From: Bacillota bacterium
GTDB lineage: Bacteria; Bacillota; Bacilli; Paenibacillales; Paenibacillaceae
DNA: 64,000 nt
Direction of reading: 5' to 3'
Assembly: GCA_023391635.1 (NCBI GenBank)
Contig: JAEWAQ010000082.1
Location: 1-64,000 of the forward strand
Shown: one piece after another, positions 7,742 to 16,805 of the stretch
How the letters are laid out: each line of letters starts with the position of its first letter
Numbering within the stretch: the first letter of the stretch is position 1
Notes under the pieces: generated by a model
Told to the model about the DNA's origin: nothing
Database searches by the model: none
Seen by the model: the letters and a program-made list of their open reading frames with translations, nothing else
Program-made: the position numbers and the translations under genes

Positions 7742-10078
7742 ATGGAAGTCTACATGGATCCGACATATTCGGTCGAAGAGAGGACCGAGGATTTGCTGGC
7801 AAGAATGACGCTCAAGGAGAAGGTCGGGCAGCTGAATCAGCATATGTACGGCTGGGATGCCTACAGCCGTGACGGCTCACGGATCCGTCTGACGGAAGCG
7901 TTCAAGCGGCAAGTAGCTTTCGGAGACGGCATGGGGGCGCTGTACGGGCTGTTTCGGGCCGATCCGTGGTCGGCGGTTACGTTCGACAACGGCATTCCGA
8001 CGGCGGATAACGCCCGGGTCGCCAATGAACTGCAGCGATACGTCAAGGAGCACACGAGGCTCGGAATCCCGGTGTTGCTGTCCGAGGAATGTCCGCACGG
8101 TCACCAGGCGCTGGACGGAACGCTGCTTCCCGTCAATCTGAATATCGGCTCCACGTGGAATCCGTCGTTAGCGGAACGGGCATACGCCAAGATCGCGGCG
8201 GAGATCCGGGCGCGCGGCGCGCATCTCGCGCTTGTCTCCACGCTGGATATATTGCAGGATCCGCGCTGGGGACGCTCGGAGGAATGCTATGGCGAGGATC
8301 CGTATTTGGCTGCGCGGCTGACCGCCGCCGTCGTGCGCGGGCTGCAGGGAACAAGGCCGGAAGATCTGCGGGCCACGGACAAGGCGGCGGCTGTACTGAA
8401 GCATCTGTGCGCGCAAGGCGCCGGTCAGGGCGGGCATAATGCCGGGCCTGCCGCGATCGGCGAGCGAGAACTGCGCGAGATTCATCTTCCCGCGGCGAAG
8501 GCTGGCGCGGCTGCGGGAGCGGCCGGATTCATGGCCGCCTATAACGAGATCGACGGCGTCCCGTGTCACGCCAACGAGTCGCTGCTGACCGGCATCTTGC
8601 GCGAAGAGTGGGGCTTCGACGGCATCGTGATGGCCGACGGGTGCGCGATCGATCGGCTGTTGGCGTTAAGCGGCGATCATGTCGGGGCGGCCGCGACCGC
8701 GCTGACGGCGGGGGTCGATCTGAGCCTGTGGGATACGGCCTTCACGAAGCTGGAAGAGGCGGTTCGGCAGGGCAAGATGGACGAATCGTTAATCGACCGT
8801 GCCGTTCTACGCGTATTGCGGCTAAAATTCCGGTTGGGGCTGTTCGAGAATCCGTACGTAGACGAGGGGCTGCCAGCTTCAGTCGTCGGCGCGGCGGAGA
8901 CGCGGGAACTGAACCTGCAAGTGGCAAGGGAATCGATCGTGCTGCTGCGCAACGGGGAAGGCGGACAAAAGGGCATCCTGCCCCTGAACGGTTCGGTGAA
9001 GCGGATCGCGGTCATCGGCCCGAATTCGGATCGATTGTATCAGCAATTGGGGGATTATACGAGCGTCCAGCGCGAAGGAACAGGGACGACCGTGCTTCAG
9101 GGCATCGCGAAGGCGGCTCCCGCGGGCGTCGAAATCGTGCATGAGCGGGGCTGCGGCATACGCGATCGGTCGCGTGACGGCTTCGCTGCGGCGATCGCCG
9201 CAGCTCGCAGCGCCGATGTCGCCGTCGTCGCGATCGGCGGCAGCAGCGCGCGGCGATTCGACGAAGCGTTCGACAGCAACGGCGAGGCGATCGTCTCGGC
9301 CGGAAACCCGTCGGAGATGGACTGCGGCGAAGGGGTCGATCTGGCCGATCTGCGGTTGGGCGGCGTCCAGGAGGAGCTGCTGCGGGAAATCGCCGCGACG
9401 GGGACGCCAGTCGTCGCTGTCGTCATTCAAGGGCGGCCGCATGCGTTGGCGGACATCGCGGAGCACTGTGCGGCCCTATTGTGCGCCTGGTATCCGGGCC
9501 CGGAAGGCGGAACTGCGATCGGCGAAATTTTGTTCGGGGCGGTCAATCCGAGCGGTAAGCTTCCTGTCTCGCTGCCTCGTTCCTCGGCCCAACTGCCGGT
9601 CTATTACAACCAGAAGAATCCGGGTCGGCCGCGGCCTTATGTTGACATGCCGGCCTCGGCGTTATATCCGTTCGGCTTCGGGCTCAGCTACACGACGTTC
9701 GAATACGGTGAAATCGCGTTGTCCCGCGAGTCCGTAACGGCTGAAGAGATCGAAGCGGGAGGAAGCGTGGAAGTCCGTCTGACGGTGACCAACAACGGCT
9801 CGCTAGCCGGTGCGGAGACGGTCCAGCTGTACGTGCAAGCCAGCGGGTCGCCGATCACGCGCCGAACGGTCGAGCTGAAGGGGTTCCGCAAAGTATGGCT
9901 CGAGCCTGGGGCCGGCGAGACGATCGTCTTCGAGCTCGGCAAGGAAGAGCTGGCGATCTGGAATCGCAGGATGGCGTTCGCCGTCGCGCCATGCCGGCTG
10001 TCCGTGCGGGCTGGATCCAGCAGCGCCGCGGCCGCCGGGGCGGAACTCTTGATTACGCAAGGAGGGGACTTGTCATGA
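7742..10078 (+). CDS. GH3 beta-glucosidase/beta-xylosidase family enzyme
   Basis: A 778-residue cytosolic enzyme without a signal peptide. It has an N-terminal TIM-barrel GH3 domain with probable nucleophile Asp299 in GIVMADGCAID, a C-terminal alpha/beta sandwich with KRIAVIGPNSD, and a terminal fibronectin-III-like domain (SYTTFEY onward). It would release terminal glucose or related sugars from imported beta-linked oligosaccharides. The ATG has AGGAGGAATCGCA upstream; a second in-frame ATG at 7754 is possible. The stop overlaps the next ATG in ATGA, so they are coupled. Confidence 0.92.
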   Translation: MEVYMDPTYSVEERTEDLLARMTLKEKVGQLNQHMYGWDAYSRDGSRIRLTEAFKRQVAFGDGMGALYGLFRADPWSAVTFDNGIPTADNARVANELQRYVKEHTRLGIPVLLSEECPHGHQALDGTLLPVNLNIGSTWNPSLAERAYAKIAAEIRARGAHLALVSTLDILQDPRWGRSEECYGEDPYLAARLTAAVVRGLQGTRPEDLRATDKAAAVLKHLCAQGAGQGGHNAGPAAIGERELREIHLPAAKAGAAAGAAGFMAAYNEIDGVPCHANESLLTGILREEWGFDGIVMADGCAIDRLLALSGDHVGAAATALTAGVDLSLWDTAFTKLEEAVRQGKMDESLIDRAVLRVLRLKFRLGLFENPYVDEGLPASVVGAAETRELNLQVARESIVLLRNGEGGQKGILPLNGSVKRIAVIGPNSDRLYQQLGDYTSVQREGTGTTVLQGIAKAAPAGVEIVHERGCGIRDRSRDGFAAAIAAARSADVAVVAIGGSSARRFDEAFDSNGEAIVSAGNPSEMDCGEGVDLADLRLGGVQEELLREIAATGTPVVAVVIQGRPHALADIAEHCAALLCAWYPGPEGGTAIGEILFGAVNPSGKLPVSLPRSSAQLPVYYNQKNPGRPRPYVDMPASALYPFGFGLSYTTFEYGEIALSRESVTAEEIEAGGSVEVRLTVTNNGSLAGAETVQLYVQASGSPITRRTVELKGFRKVWLEPGAGETIVFELGKEELAIWNRRMAFAVAPCRLSVRAGSSSAAAAGAELLITQGGDLS

Positions 10079-10923
10079 AAACAATCGGATTCATCGATTA
10101 TTATTTGGACGAATTTCATGCGGATAAATATCCGGCCTGGATCGAACAAGCTTCCGGCGGGGCGATGCAAGTGAAATACGCTTACGGGATGAAGGATCGG
10201 GACAACGGAATGACGAACCGGGACTGGTGCGACCGGCATGGGATCGAGTTGCTGGATTCCATCGAAGAAGTGGTCCGTTCGAGCGATTACCTGGTCGTCC
10301 TGTCCCCGGACCATCCCGAGTTCCACGAGGAGCTGTCCCGCTTGCCGCTGCAGTCGGGGAAGCCCACTTACATCGACAAGACTTTCGCGCCCGACCGAGA
10401 TACGGCGGTCCGGTTGTTCGAGCTCGCCAGTCAGCATGGAACGCCGATGTACTCCACCTCCGCGCTTCGCTTCGCCGAGGAATATGCGGCCGTTGACAAG
10501 AACGGCATTGCGGCGATTTCCAGCTGGGGGCCGGGCAGGTTCGAAAATTATTCGATTCACCAGATCGAACCGATCGTCAGCCTCATGGGAAGCAGTCCGA
10601 AGCGGGTGATGTATACGGGCATTCCGGCTGCAGCTTCGCTCGTCATTGATTTCGGCGAAGGCAAGCAGGCGGATATCCACCATCTCGGCCGGGGATGTCC
10701 TTTTGCGTTGGGGGTTACGTACGATAGCGGGGAATGTCAGTTCATCAAGCAGGAATCGGATTTCTTCGCCGCATTTACCCGAAACCTGGTCTCCTTCTTC
10801 GAAACGGGGAAGCCCGCAGTCGACCCGCAGGAGACGGTTGCCGTTATCGCCATTATTGAATGTGGATTCAAAGCCGCGCAGCGGCCGTTCGAGTGGATCG
10901 AAATTCTCGGAACCCGATCATGA
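10075..10923 (+). CDS. Gfo/Idh/MocA-like dehydrogenase-fold protein
   Basis: A 282-residue protein, shorter than the roughly 340 usual for the family. The start at 10075 follows AAGGAGGGGACT and overlaps the upstream stop by four bases. The layout resembles Gfo/Idh enzymes: a Rossmann-like N-terminal part, GKPTYIDKTFAPD in the place of the EKP motif, and a C-terminal sheet region. The N-terminus lacks a classic GxGxxG nucleotide motif, so NAD binding is uncertain. Coupled to the GH3 gene, it may oxidise or epimerise a released sugar. Confidence 0.72.
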   Translation: MKTIGFIDYYLDEFHADKYPAWIEQASGGAMQVKYAYGMKDRDNGMTNRDWCDRHGIELLDSIEEVVRSSDYLVVLSPDHPEFHEELSRLPLQSGKPTYIDKTFAPDRDTAVRLFELASQHGTPMYSTSALRFAEEYAAVDKNGIAAISSWGPGRFENYSIHQIEPIVSLMGSSPKRVMYTGIPAAASLVIDFGEGKQADIHHLGRGCPFALGVTYDSGECQFIKQESDFFAAFTRNLVSFFETGKPAVDPQETVAVIAIIECGFKAAQRPFEWIEILGTRS

Positions 10924-10943
10924 AACGTACTTTGTAAAATGTG

Positions 10944-10972
10944 TTGACACGCCATTTGGCGCGTGATATGAT
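10944..10972 (+). promoter_or_regulatory. Sigma-A promoter of tRNA-Leu
   Basis: A perfect -35 box TTGACA (10944-10949) and a near-consensus -10 TATGAT (10967-10972) are separated by exactly 17 bp, 34 bp upstream of the tRNA. Confidence 0.88.
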
Positions 10973-11006
10973 ATTCAAGCTGACGTTGAGCAGCAACGCT
11001 TCATCT

Positions 11007-11093
11007 GCGGTCGTGGCGGAATTGGCAGACGCGCTGGATTCAGGTTCCAGTGGTAGCAATACCGTGGAGGTTCGAGTCCTCTCGACCGCACCA
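11007..11093 (+). tRNA. tRNA-Leu (anticodon CAG), CCA encoded
   Basis: An 87-nt class II tRNA. The acceptor stem GCGGTCG pairs with CGACCGC. The anticodon stem CTGGA/TCCAG encloses loop TTCAGGT (anticodon CAG), followed by a long variable arm. The T-loop TTCGAGT and an encoded CCA at 11091-11093 are present. Its 3' end is the left attachment site of the island that follows. Confidence 0.95.
11082..11093 (+). repeat. attL: 12-bp direct repeat of the tRNA-Leu 3' end
   Basis: TCGACCGCACCA occurs here and again at 19960-19971. Its position at the tRNA 3' end, with a tyrosine-recombinase remnant just inside, is the classic arrangement for site-specific integration into a tRNA gene. Confidence 0.75.
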
Positions 11094-11108
11094 CCCTAAG
11101 AATGAACT

Positions 11109-11149
11109 AGCTTTTGAATCTGTCATTGTGACGGTTCAGAAGCTTTTTT
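11109..11149 (+). terminator. Rho-independent terminator after tRNA-Leu
   Basis: The left arm AGCTTTTGAATCTGTCA and a right arm TGACGGTTCAGAAGCT around a 3-base loop form an imperfect hairpin of about 16 bp, followed by six T. Confidence 0.85.
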
Positions 11150-11212
11150 GTTTGATTGGGATTTGCAAAGTGTTGCTCACGACTTGCGCAGACGAAATTT
11201 TGGAACTGTAAT

Positions 11213-11511
11213 TCAGATGAGCATAATGTTAGCAGTCGTAGAATAAAGGCTATGCCCGAGCCATTCCTGAATTTCTTTCAGGCTTACACCATTTGCAAGC
11301 AACAAGCTCGCGCAACATTGGCGAAGATCGTGGATACGGATATGCCTAAGCCCGTACTTTTTAAGAACAATCGGAAAATGTTGTGTGATATATCCCGGCT
11401 TGATTCGATCTCCCAGCTTGTCCACGTAGATGAAATCCTCATATCTGTATTGATACGAGTCCTTGTTCTCAACAATAATCTGCTTCCCTTCAATTTTTGT
11501 ACTTATGAATT
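11213..11511 (-). pseudogene. Decayed C-terminal remnant of a tyrosine recombinase
   Basis: Read on the minus strand from about 11511, roughly 98 codons give a tyrosine-recombinase C-terminus, including RIHDLR, LLLANGVSLKEIQEWLGHS and STTANIM. The N-terminal two thirds are missing. The residue after HDLR is Gln where His or a similar residue is usual, and the reading stops at MLI before the catalytic tyrosine. It is therefore inactive. It points toward the tRNA, as an integrase at the end of an integrated element would. No credible start codon exists for the full remnant. Confidence 0.85.
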
Positions 11512-11512
11512 A

Positions 11513-11992
11513 CTAATTTAGCTCATCATCACAGGGGTTTGAAAGATCCTTGTCACTAATTAGAAGTAATAACAGTTCGAATAGTACCTTGCGTTGTTCC
11601 GCTGTTAGGTTTTGAAGTAGTTGATTTGCAATTACCGCTTGTTTTTCAAGTGCTTCACTCAGATGGGAATGTGCCAACTCAGTGAGTTCAATAAGGATTG
11701 CCCTGCGGTCAGTGGGATCAGGTATTCGGATCAGCAGATATTCTTTTTCGAGTGCATCGACAAAGTCGGTTACGGTTCTAGCCTGAATCCCCAATTTTGC
11801 TGCCAATTCATTCATTCGGATTCTACCTGCTTCCGATACCGTGGAAAGTATGCGCAATCGGGGACCTGAGATTTTAAAGGGAAGATCTAAAGCTGAAATT
11901 TGCGATGTAAAATCCCTTTGGATAGTATGAGTTGCTTTAATCAATATATGAATGATATCAATCGCCAAAGGATCATTTGTATTTATGGACAT
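11513..11992 (-). CDS. MarR-family transcriptional regulator
   Basis: A 159-residue winged-helix protein with the MarR core: RLRILSTVSEAGRIRMNELA, the recognition helix QARTVTDFVDALEKEYLL, and the wing IPDPTDRRAILIELTE. It starts at an ATG preceded by AAGGTGG. It is divergent from the DoxX/MFS genes and shares a 290-bp spacer with them that contains a palindrome overlapping a promoter. By analogy it represses that operon until an aromatic or quinone-like effector binds. It lies two bases beyond the integrase remnant, so it may have replaced the rest of that gene. Confidence 0.9.
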   Translation of the reverse strand: MSINTNDPLAIDIIHILIKATHTIQRDFTSQISALDLPFKISGPRLRILSTVSEAGRIRMNELAAKLGIQARTVTDFVDALEKEYLLIRIPDPTDRRAILIELTELAHSHLSEALEKQAVIANQLLQNLTAEQRKVLFELLLLLISDKDLSNPCDDELN

Positions 11993-12170
11993 AATAACAG
12001 GCCACCTTGTAATATTATAGATTTTATTCTATAACAGCTGTTCGAATGTTTCATTTATTATACCCTGATTGGCTATTCAAGTCACGATCGCCTTATTTGA
12101 ACGGATCGAGTGAAGTTTGTTGGCTTGAACAACCTTCTATCTGCTCATAAGTGGATGGAAGTTTTTTCTC

Positions 12171-12205
12171 TTGACATATGAGAAAATTATGAGTAACCTC
12201 ATAAT
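12171..12205 (+). promoter_or_regulatory. Promoter-operator for the DoxX/MFS operon
   Basis: A -35 box TTGACA lies at 12171-12176. Immediately downstream is a perfect inverted repeat, ATTATGAG (12186-12193) and CTCATAAT (12198-12205) with a 4-base gap, covering the expected -10 region. The size and symmetry suit a MarR dimer. The divergent marR-type gene is the obvious candidate binder. Confidence 0.65.
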
Positions 12206-12284
12206 GTGTAACAGCAACAATATAACATCAAAAGTGATGCAAGCTATTTTTATGGGGTATCACTAGAAGTGGGGGAGGAAATCT

Positions 12285-12641
12285 ATGTTAATTTTCTCAG
12301 TAATATTGCAGTCTTTTTTAATTTTGGCATTTTCCATCAGCGGAATGGGGAAGATTGCAGGTATGTCCTTGCAGGTGCAAGTATTTAAGCATTTAAAGCT
12401 TCCGCAATGGTTCAGACTTGTTACAGGTATTGCGCAATTGGCAGGAGTTGCAGGATTGGCTATGGGCTTTTGGAATAAGGAAGTACTCACTCTTGCTGCA
12501 CTGTGGATCGCATGTATCATGTTAGGAGCAATCCTCTTTCATGTGCGCGTAAAAGATCCGTTGAAGCAGTATATGGCTCCCATCATCCTGATGATCTTAT
12601 CTCTCATATCGGCATTGTTGCACATCACTGAATTGTTATAA
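12285..12641 (+). CDS. DoxX-family membrane protein
   Basis: A 118-residue, four-helix membrane protein of the DoxX/DoxD type (FSISGMGKIAGM, then ITGIAQLAG-like helices). In Bacillus subtilis, DoxX proteins of this size (MhqP, CatD) belong to quinone/catechol stress regulons controlled by MarR-type or redox repressors. That fits the divergent MarR gene here. The start has GGGGGAGGAAATCT upstream. It is followed closely by an MFS pump in the same apparent operon. Confidence 0.82.
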   Translation: MLIFSVILQSFLILAFSISGMGKIAGMSLQVQVFKHLKLPQWFRLVTGIAQLAGVAGLAMGFWNKEVLTLAALWIACIMLGAILFHVRVKDPLKQYMAPIILMILSLISALLHITELL

Positions 12642-12663
12642 TTTAAACTTGGAGGAAGGAACG

Positions 12664-14046
12664 ATGATGGATGATATAGCTGCCAAAAGGGCAGATAAAC
12701 TGTTACGCGTCCTCGTCTTTGCTTTGATCTTCTCTGTCATGAATGGAACCATGTTTAATGTTGCTTTGCCGATGATCAGCAAAGAATTCAACCTGATTCC
12801 ATCACAAGCTAGTTGGGTTATGACGGGGTATATGGTTCTATATGCTATTGGATCGGTCGTATATGGAAAGCTTGCGGACAGATATAGACTTAAAGATTTA
12901 CTAACATTTGGGCTGTTGTTCTTTGCTGTTGGATCCATTGTTGGCATGTTCGCATTCGAGTATTGGATTATGGTGCTTGGCCGTATACTGCAAGCTGCAG
13001 GGGCGGCTGTCTTGCCGGCAACGTCAATGATTATTCCCGTGCGGTACTTCCCCCCCGATAAGAGGGGAAGGGCGCTTGGGACGTCTGCTGTTGGATTGGC
13101 TTTAGGAAGTGCGCTAGGACCGGTTGTTGCAGGACTGATCTCAAGCTTCGGCAGTTGGAGGCTGCTGTTCTTATTTTCATTAATATCGCTAGTCACGCTT
13201 CCCTTTTTCCGCAAATATTTGGACGACGTCAAGGGGGAAGCCGGACAAATTGATTTACTGGGCGGAGGTCTGCTTACAGGGACAGTTGCAAGTATTTTAC
13301 TCGCAATCACCCAAAGTCAATGGCTGCTCTTTGTCGTTGGGGTTCTTCTCTTTGTTTTATTTGTCATCAGGATCCGAAAAGCCTCGAATCCGTTTATTCA
13401 ACCAGACATTTTTACCAATAGGAATTTTTCAATCGGGTTGTTCATTGCATTTATCACAACATCGATGAATTTCGCGCTTACGTTTATGACTCCATTGTAT
13501 TTAGCAGAGTTAAATGACTTGTCTCCGGGAAGTATCGGATTTGTACTATTTCCAGCAGCCATCCTATCTGCAATGTTAGGACGTAAAGGCGGGAAATTGG
13601 CTGATGATCGCGGCAATGGATTTCTGATGTCCACTGCATCCTTCTTGATGTTAAGTTGTTATGTATTACTTTCAACCTTTGTTGGCGTAGTACCTTACAT
13701 GATTGCCGTTATTTTAATGGCAGGGACTGTCGGTCAAACGTTTATGCAGATTACGATGTCGAATACCATTTCTCGCACGATCGCGAAAGATCAGGTAGGG
13801 GTCGGCATGGGGCTATTTTCCATGTTGAATTTTATTTCTGGCGCCATTTCAATGAGCATCATTGGCAAGGTACTCGATCATAAGGAGACAGTTCTTCAAC
13901 TCAATCCACTTGTCGAAAATGAAAATGCCTACGTCTACAGTAACATTTTTGTTGTCATGTGTTTGATGGTAGTTACTATGCTATGGCTTTACCGACTCCA
14001 GTTTGGAATCGCCAAATCCAAGTATGCAAAAGTATCGGAGGGGTAA
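12664..14046 (+). CDS. MFS drug/metabolite efflux transporter (DHA2-like)
   Basis: A 460-residue major facilitator with about 14 hydrophobic segments. Motifs visible are SQASWVMTGYMVLYAIG, GKLADRYRLKDLL (motif A) and GTSAVGLALGSALGPVVAG (motif C, antiporter signature). The ATG at 12664 is chosen because TTGGAGGAAGGAACG precedes it. It probably exports a toxic organic compound by proton exchange. It lies between the DoxX gene and a second, different MFS gene, so the operon encodes two pumps. Confidence 0.88.
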   Translation: MMDDIAAKRADKLLRVLVFALIFSVMNGTMFNVALPMISKEFNLIPSQASWVMTGYMVLYAIGSVVYGKLADRYRLKDLLTFGLLFFAVGSIVGMFAFEYWIMVLGRILQAAGAAVLPATSMIIPVRYFPPDKRGRALGTSAVGLALGSALGPVVAGLISSFGSWRLLFLFSLISLVTLPFFRKYLDDVKGEAGQIDLLGGGLLTGTVASILLAITQSQWLLFVVGVLLFVLFVIRIRKASNPFIQPDIFTNRNFSIGLFIAFITTSMNFALTFMTPLYLAELNDLSPGSIGFVLFPAAILSAMLGRKGGKLADDRGNGFLMSTASFLMLSCYVLLSTFVGVVPYMIAVILMAGTVGQTFMQITMSNTISRTIAKDQVGVGMGLFSMLNFISGAISMSIIGKVLDHKETVLQLNPLVENENAYVYSNIFVVMCLMVVTMLWLYRLQFGIAKSKYAKVSEG

Positions 14047-14053
14047 GATAACA

Positions 14054-15502
14054 ATGGATAGTGCAACTTCAATCTCTCTTGGTTCCCAGGATTTGAAGAA
14101 GTTGCCGATAATGATTTCACTAATTATTGGGGCTTTCTTCTCCATATTAAATGAAACGCTGTTGAATATCGCTTTTCCGAAACTGATGGTTGAATTGAAT
14201 GTATCGACTTCTGCAATTCAATGGTTGGCAACCGGTTATATGCTTATTGTCGGGGTGCTGGTTCCTGCGTCAGCTTTAATTGTGCAGTGGTTTACGACTC
14301 GACAAATGTTTCTCGGAGCCATAATCTTGTTTACAGTAGGTACTCTAATATGCGGAATTGCGCCTCATTTTTCAGTGTTACTAATAGGCCGGATGATACA
14401 AGCTGCTGGAGCCGGATTAATGATGCCGGTTTTGATGAATACTATTCTTGTTCTTTACCCGCCTGAAAAGCGTGGGACTGCAATGGGAAGCATTGGACTT
14501 GTTATGATGTTTGCCCCCGCCATTGGACCGACGCTGTCTGGGCTCATCTTGGAATCCCTGCATTGGAGGTGGTTGTTTTTCCTTGTGATTCCATTTGCGG
14601 TGCTCTCCATTATGATTTCAATGAAATATTTAAAAAATATATCTCAACCGACAAAACCGAAGGTGGATATCTTATCTCTGCTATTATCTATAATTGGTTT
14701 CGGTGGCATCGTTTACGGATTTAGCGGCTCAGGAGAAGGAACGGATTGGAGCAACCCGCGTGTGTACGGAGTCGTGGCCGTCAGTGTCATCGCTCTGATT
14801 ATTTTCGTTTTTCGGCAATTGAGGTTGAAGGAGCCATTATTGGATCTTCGTGCGTTTAAGTATCCGATGTTTAGTATGACTGCAATCCTTTTAATTGTCG
14901 TTATGATGACGTTATTCTCATCCATGTCGCTGCTGCCCTTTCTATTTCAGAGTGCCCTGGGTTTAACTGTTTTTGCGTCAGGTCTGTTAATGCTGCCGGG
15001 AAGCCTCTTGAATGGGCTGATTTCGCCGTTGACGGGCAGACTGTTTGATCGATTTGGTCCCAAACTGCTAATCATTCCCGGATCAGGAATGATCGTTATC
15101 ATTATGTGGTTCTTCACGCAAGTGACTGTGGATACTCCTAAGGCAACATTTATTCTGCTGCATATCGGTTTGATGATTGCGCTATCGATGATTATGATGC
15201 CGACACAGACGAATGGACTGAATCAACTTTCGCAACGGTATTACCCGCATGGTGTAGCTATTTTAAATACACTGTCTCAGATAGCTGGCGCGATAGGCGT
15301 TGCCTATTTTATCGGTGTCATGACATCAGGACAGCGCCGGTTCCTGGAAAAGTCATCGGATCCGACTTCATCCGCACTAATAGCTGAAGGACTGGTCAGG
15401 GGGATAACCAATGCTTTTATGATCGGTTTTGGCATGGCTTGCTTCGCATTCGTTCTGACGTTGTTCATGAAACGAACATCGGCACCAATTAAGAAATTGT
15501 AA
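14054..15502 (+). CDS. MFS efflux transporter, EmrB/QacA (DHA2) family
   Basis: A 482-residue, 14-helix major facilitator. STSAIQWLATGYMLIVGVLV and the motif C segment GSIGLVMMFAPAIGPTLSG place it in the EmrB/LmrB group of drug/proton antiporters. The start at 14054 follows GGAGGGGTAAGATAACA, eight bases after the upstream stop; the frame extends further 5' only into the first pump gene. It is AT-richer than genes outside the island. It is likely co-regulated with the first pump by the adjacent MarR protein. Confidence 0.9.
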   Translation: MDSATSISLGSQDLKKLPIMISLIIGAFFSILNETLLNIAFPKLMVELNVSTSAIQWLATGYMLIVGVLVPASALIVQWFTTRQMFLGAIILFTVGTLICGIAPHFSVLLIGRMIQAAGAGLMMPVLMNTILVLYPPEKRGTAMGSIGLVMMFAPAIGPTLSGLILESLHWRWLFFLVIPFAVLSIMISMKYLKNISQPTKPKVDILSLLLSIIGFGGIVYGFSGSGEGTDWSNPRVYGVVAVSVIALIIFVFRQLRLKEPLLDLRAFKYPMFSMTAILLIVVMMTLFSSMSLLPFLFQSALGLTVFASGLLMLPGSLLNGLISPLTGRLFDRFGPKLLIIPGSGMIVIIMWFFTQVTVDTPKATFILLHIGLMIALSMIMMPTQTNGLNQLSQRYYPHGVAILNTLSQIAGAIGVAYFIGVMTSGQRRFLEKSSDPTSSALIAEGLVRGITNAFMIGFGMACFAFVLTLFMKRTSAPIKKL

Positions 15503-15663
15503 GCATTTTTTAATTGTTGTGTTAGACCTGGCTGAAGCAATCGGTATTCAATTACGCTTGCCTTAATCACATTAATCGACGGAAATACTGTGGTTACTGA
15601 AATCTAAGATTATACACGCCTGAAGCAAATAATTAAATTCAAAATAGGATGGAGTAGATTAGG

Positions 15664-16227
15664 ATGATTAAAGTAGCAATTATTTTAGGAAGCACACGCC
15701 CAGGACGAAATGGAGAGGCGGTCGCCCGCTGGATACTAGAGCTTGCACAGAAACGAACAGATGCCGAGTTTGAGCTTGTTGACATTGCAGATTATAATTT
15801 GCCGTTGCTTGATGAGCCTGTACCGCCTTCACTAGGACAATATTCGAAAGAGCATACCCGAGTTTGGTCTGCGAAAATCAACTCGTTTGACAGCTACATT
15901 TTTGTTACTCCTGAATATAACCATGCCACATCGGGGGCACTAAAGAATGCGATTGATTTCTTGTATACCGAGTGGAACAACAAATCCGCAGGTTTTGTAG
16001 GATATGGCAGCTTGGGTGGTTCACGTGCGATTGAGAATTTAAGGCTCATTATGGCGGAGCTTCAAGTTGCTGGCGTGCGAGCTCAAGTCTCATTATCCTT
16101 GTTCACCGATTTCGAGAATTACAGTGTATTTAAGCCGGCGGAGCACCACGAGGCTTCAGTCAATATGATGCTCGATCAAGTTATAGCATGGGGCGGCGCC
16201 TTAAAGACATTAAGGACAAACCAGTAA
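15664..16227 (+). CDS. NAD(P)H-dependent FMN reductase
   Basis: A 187-residue flavodoxin-fold reductase of the NADPH_FMN_red family. The phosphate-binding loop GSTRPGRNGE lies at about 9-18, TPEYNHATSGALKNAIDFLY is the flavin-binding signature, and GYGSLGGSRAIE follows. Such enzymes reduce FMN, quinones or azo dyes in the cytosol. A 160-bp gap separates it from the second pump, so it may have its own promoter. A palindromic terminator follows. Confidence 0.9.
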   Translation: MIKVAIILGSTRPGRNGEAVARWILELAQKRTDAEFELVDIADYNLPLLDEPVPPSLGQYSKEHTRVWSAKINSFDSYIFVTPEYNHATSGALKNAIDFLYTEWNNKSAGFVGYGSLGGSRAIENLRLIMAELQVAGVRAQVSLSLFTDFENYSVFKPAEHHEASVNMMLDQVIAWGGALKTLRTNQ

Positions 16228-16230
16228 CAC

Positions 16231-16272
16231 ATAAGGGATTCCAGATAAAAGCTCTGATTGGGAATCCCTTAT
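16231..16272 (+). terminator. Stem-loop after the FMN reductase gene
   Basis: Perfect 12-bp arms, ATAAGGGATTCC and GGAATCCCTTAT, with an 18-base loop. The tail is only moderately T-rich. It probably ends the first island module. Confidence 0.65.
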
Positions 16273-16302
16273 TATAGTGCATTGCATCATACTTGACTTA
16301 TT

Positions 16303-16324
16303 ATCACTTGAGTAGTAAAGTGAT
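16303..16324 (+). promoter_or_regulatory. Inverted repeat upstream of the second MarR gene
   Basis: ATCACTT (16303-16309) and AAGTGAT (16318-16324) form perfect 7-bp arms around an 8-base gap, 19 bp before the ATG. This is a likely autoregulatory operator for the MarR protein. Confidence 0.55.
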
Positions 16325-16343
16325 GATATGAGAGGTGATCTGA

Positions 16344-16787
16344 ATGCAGAATAATACAATAGGTTCGTTAATTTGGTTACGATTAATGCGTTTTACTAAT
16401 CAAAGCAATCAGATGTCGAACGAGTTTTTAGAACGATTTGGTTTAACGACGGCCCAATTCGATACATTGGTACAAATTCATGTTTACCAGCCCCTTACGC
16501 AAATGCAATTAGCAGAGAAAGTGACGGTTACGCAAGGTGGAATTTCTCGCATGCTTGCACGGCTTGAAAAAGAAGGTTATATCGTACGTAAGCAAGACTG
16601 GAAAACGAAAACGATCAGTTTAACAAAGAAGGCAGAATCCATCATAGAACAAGCCATGCCAGAACAGTTAGCGTTTCAAACTTCATTTTTTGACGATGTA
16701 TTAAACGATGATGAACAGAAAACACTATATGCATTAATAACGCGAGTTCATAAACACAGTCTAAAGAAAGAAATACCACCTGTATAA
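16344..16787 (+). CDS. MarR-family transcriptional regulator (MhqR-like)
   Basis: A 147-residue winged-helix regulator: FGLTTAQFDTLVQIHVYQ, then QMQLAEKVTVTQGGISRMLARLEKEGYI, and the wing RKQDWKTKTISLTKKAE. Size and arrangement resemble MhqR, the Bacillus repressor of quinone-inducible dioxygenases and azoreductases. A dioxygenase of that type is encoded directly downstream. The ATG follows GAGAGGTGATCTGA. Assignment to MhqR is by context, not proven by sequence alone. Confidence 0.88.
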   Translation: MQNNTIGSLIWLRLMRFTNQSNQMSNEFLERFGLTTAQFDTLVQIHVYQPLTQMQLAEKVTVTQGGISRMLARLEKEGYIVRKQDWKTKTISLTKKAESIIEQAMPEQLAFQTSFFDDVLNDDEQKTLYALITRVHKHSLKKEIPPV

Positions 16788-16805
16788 TTTTTTTTGCATC
16801 ATCAA

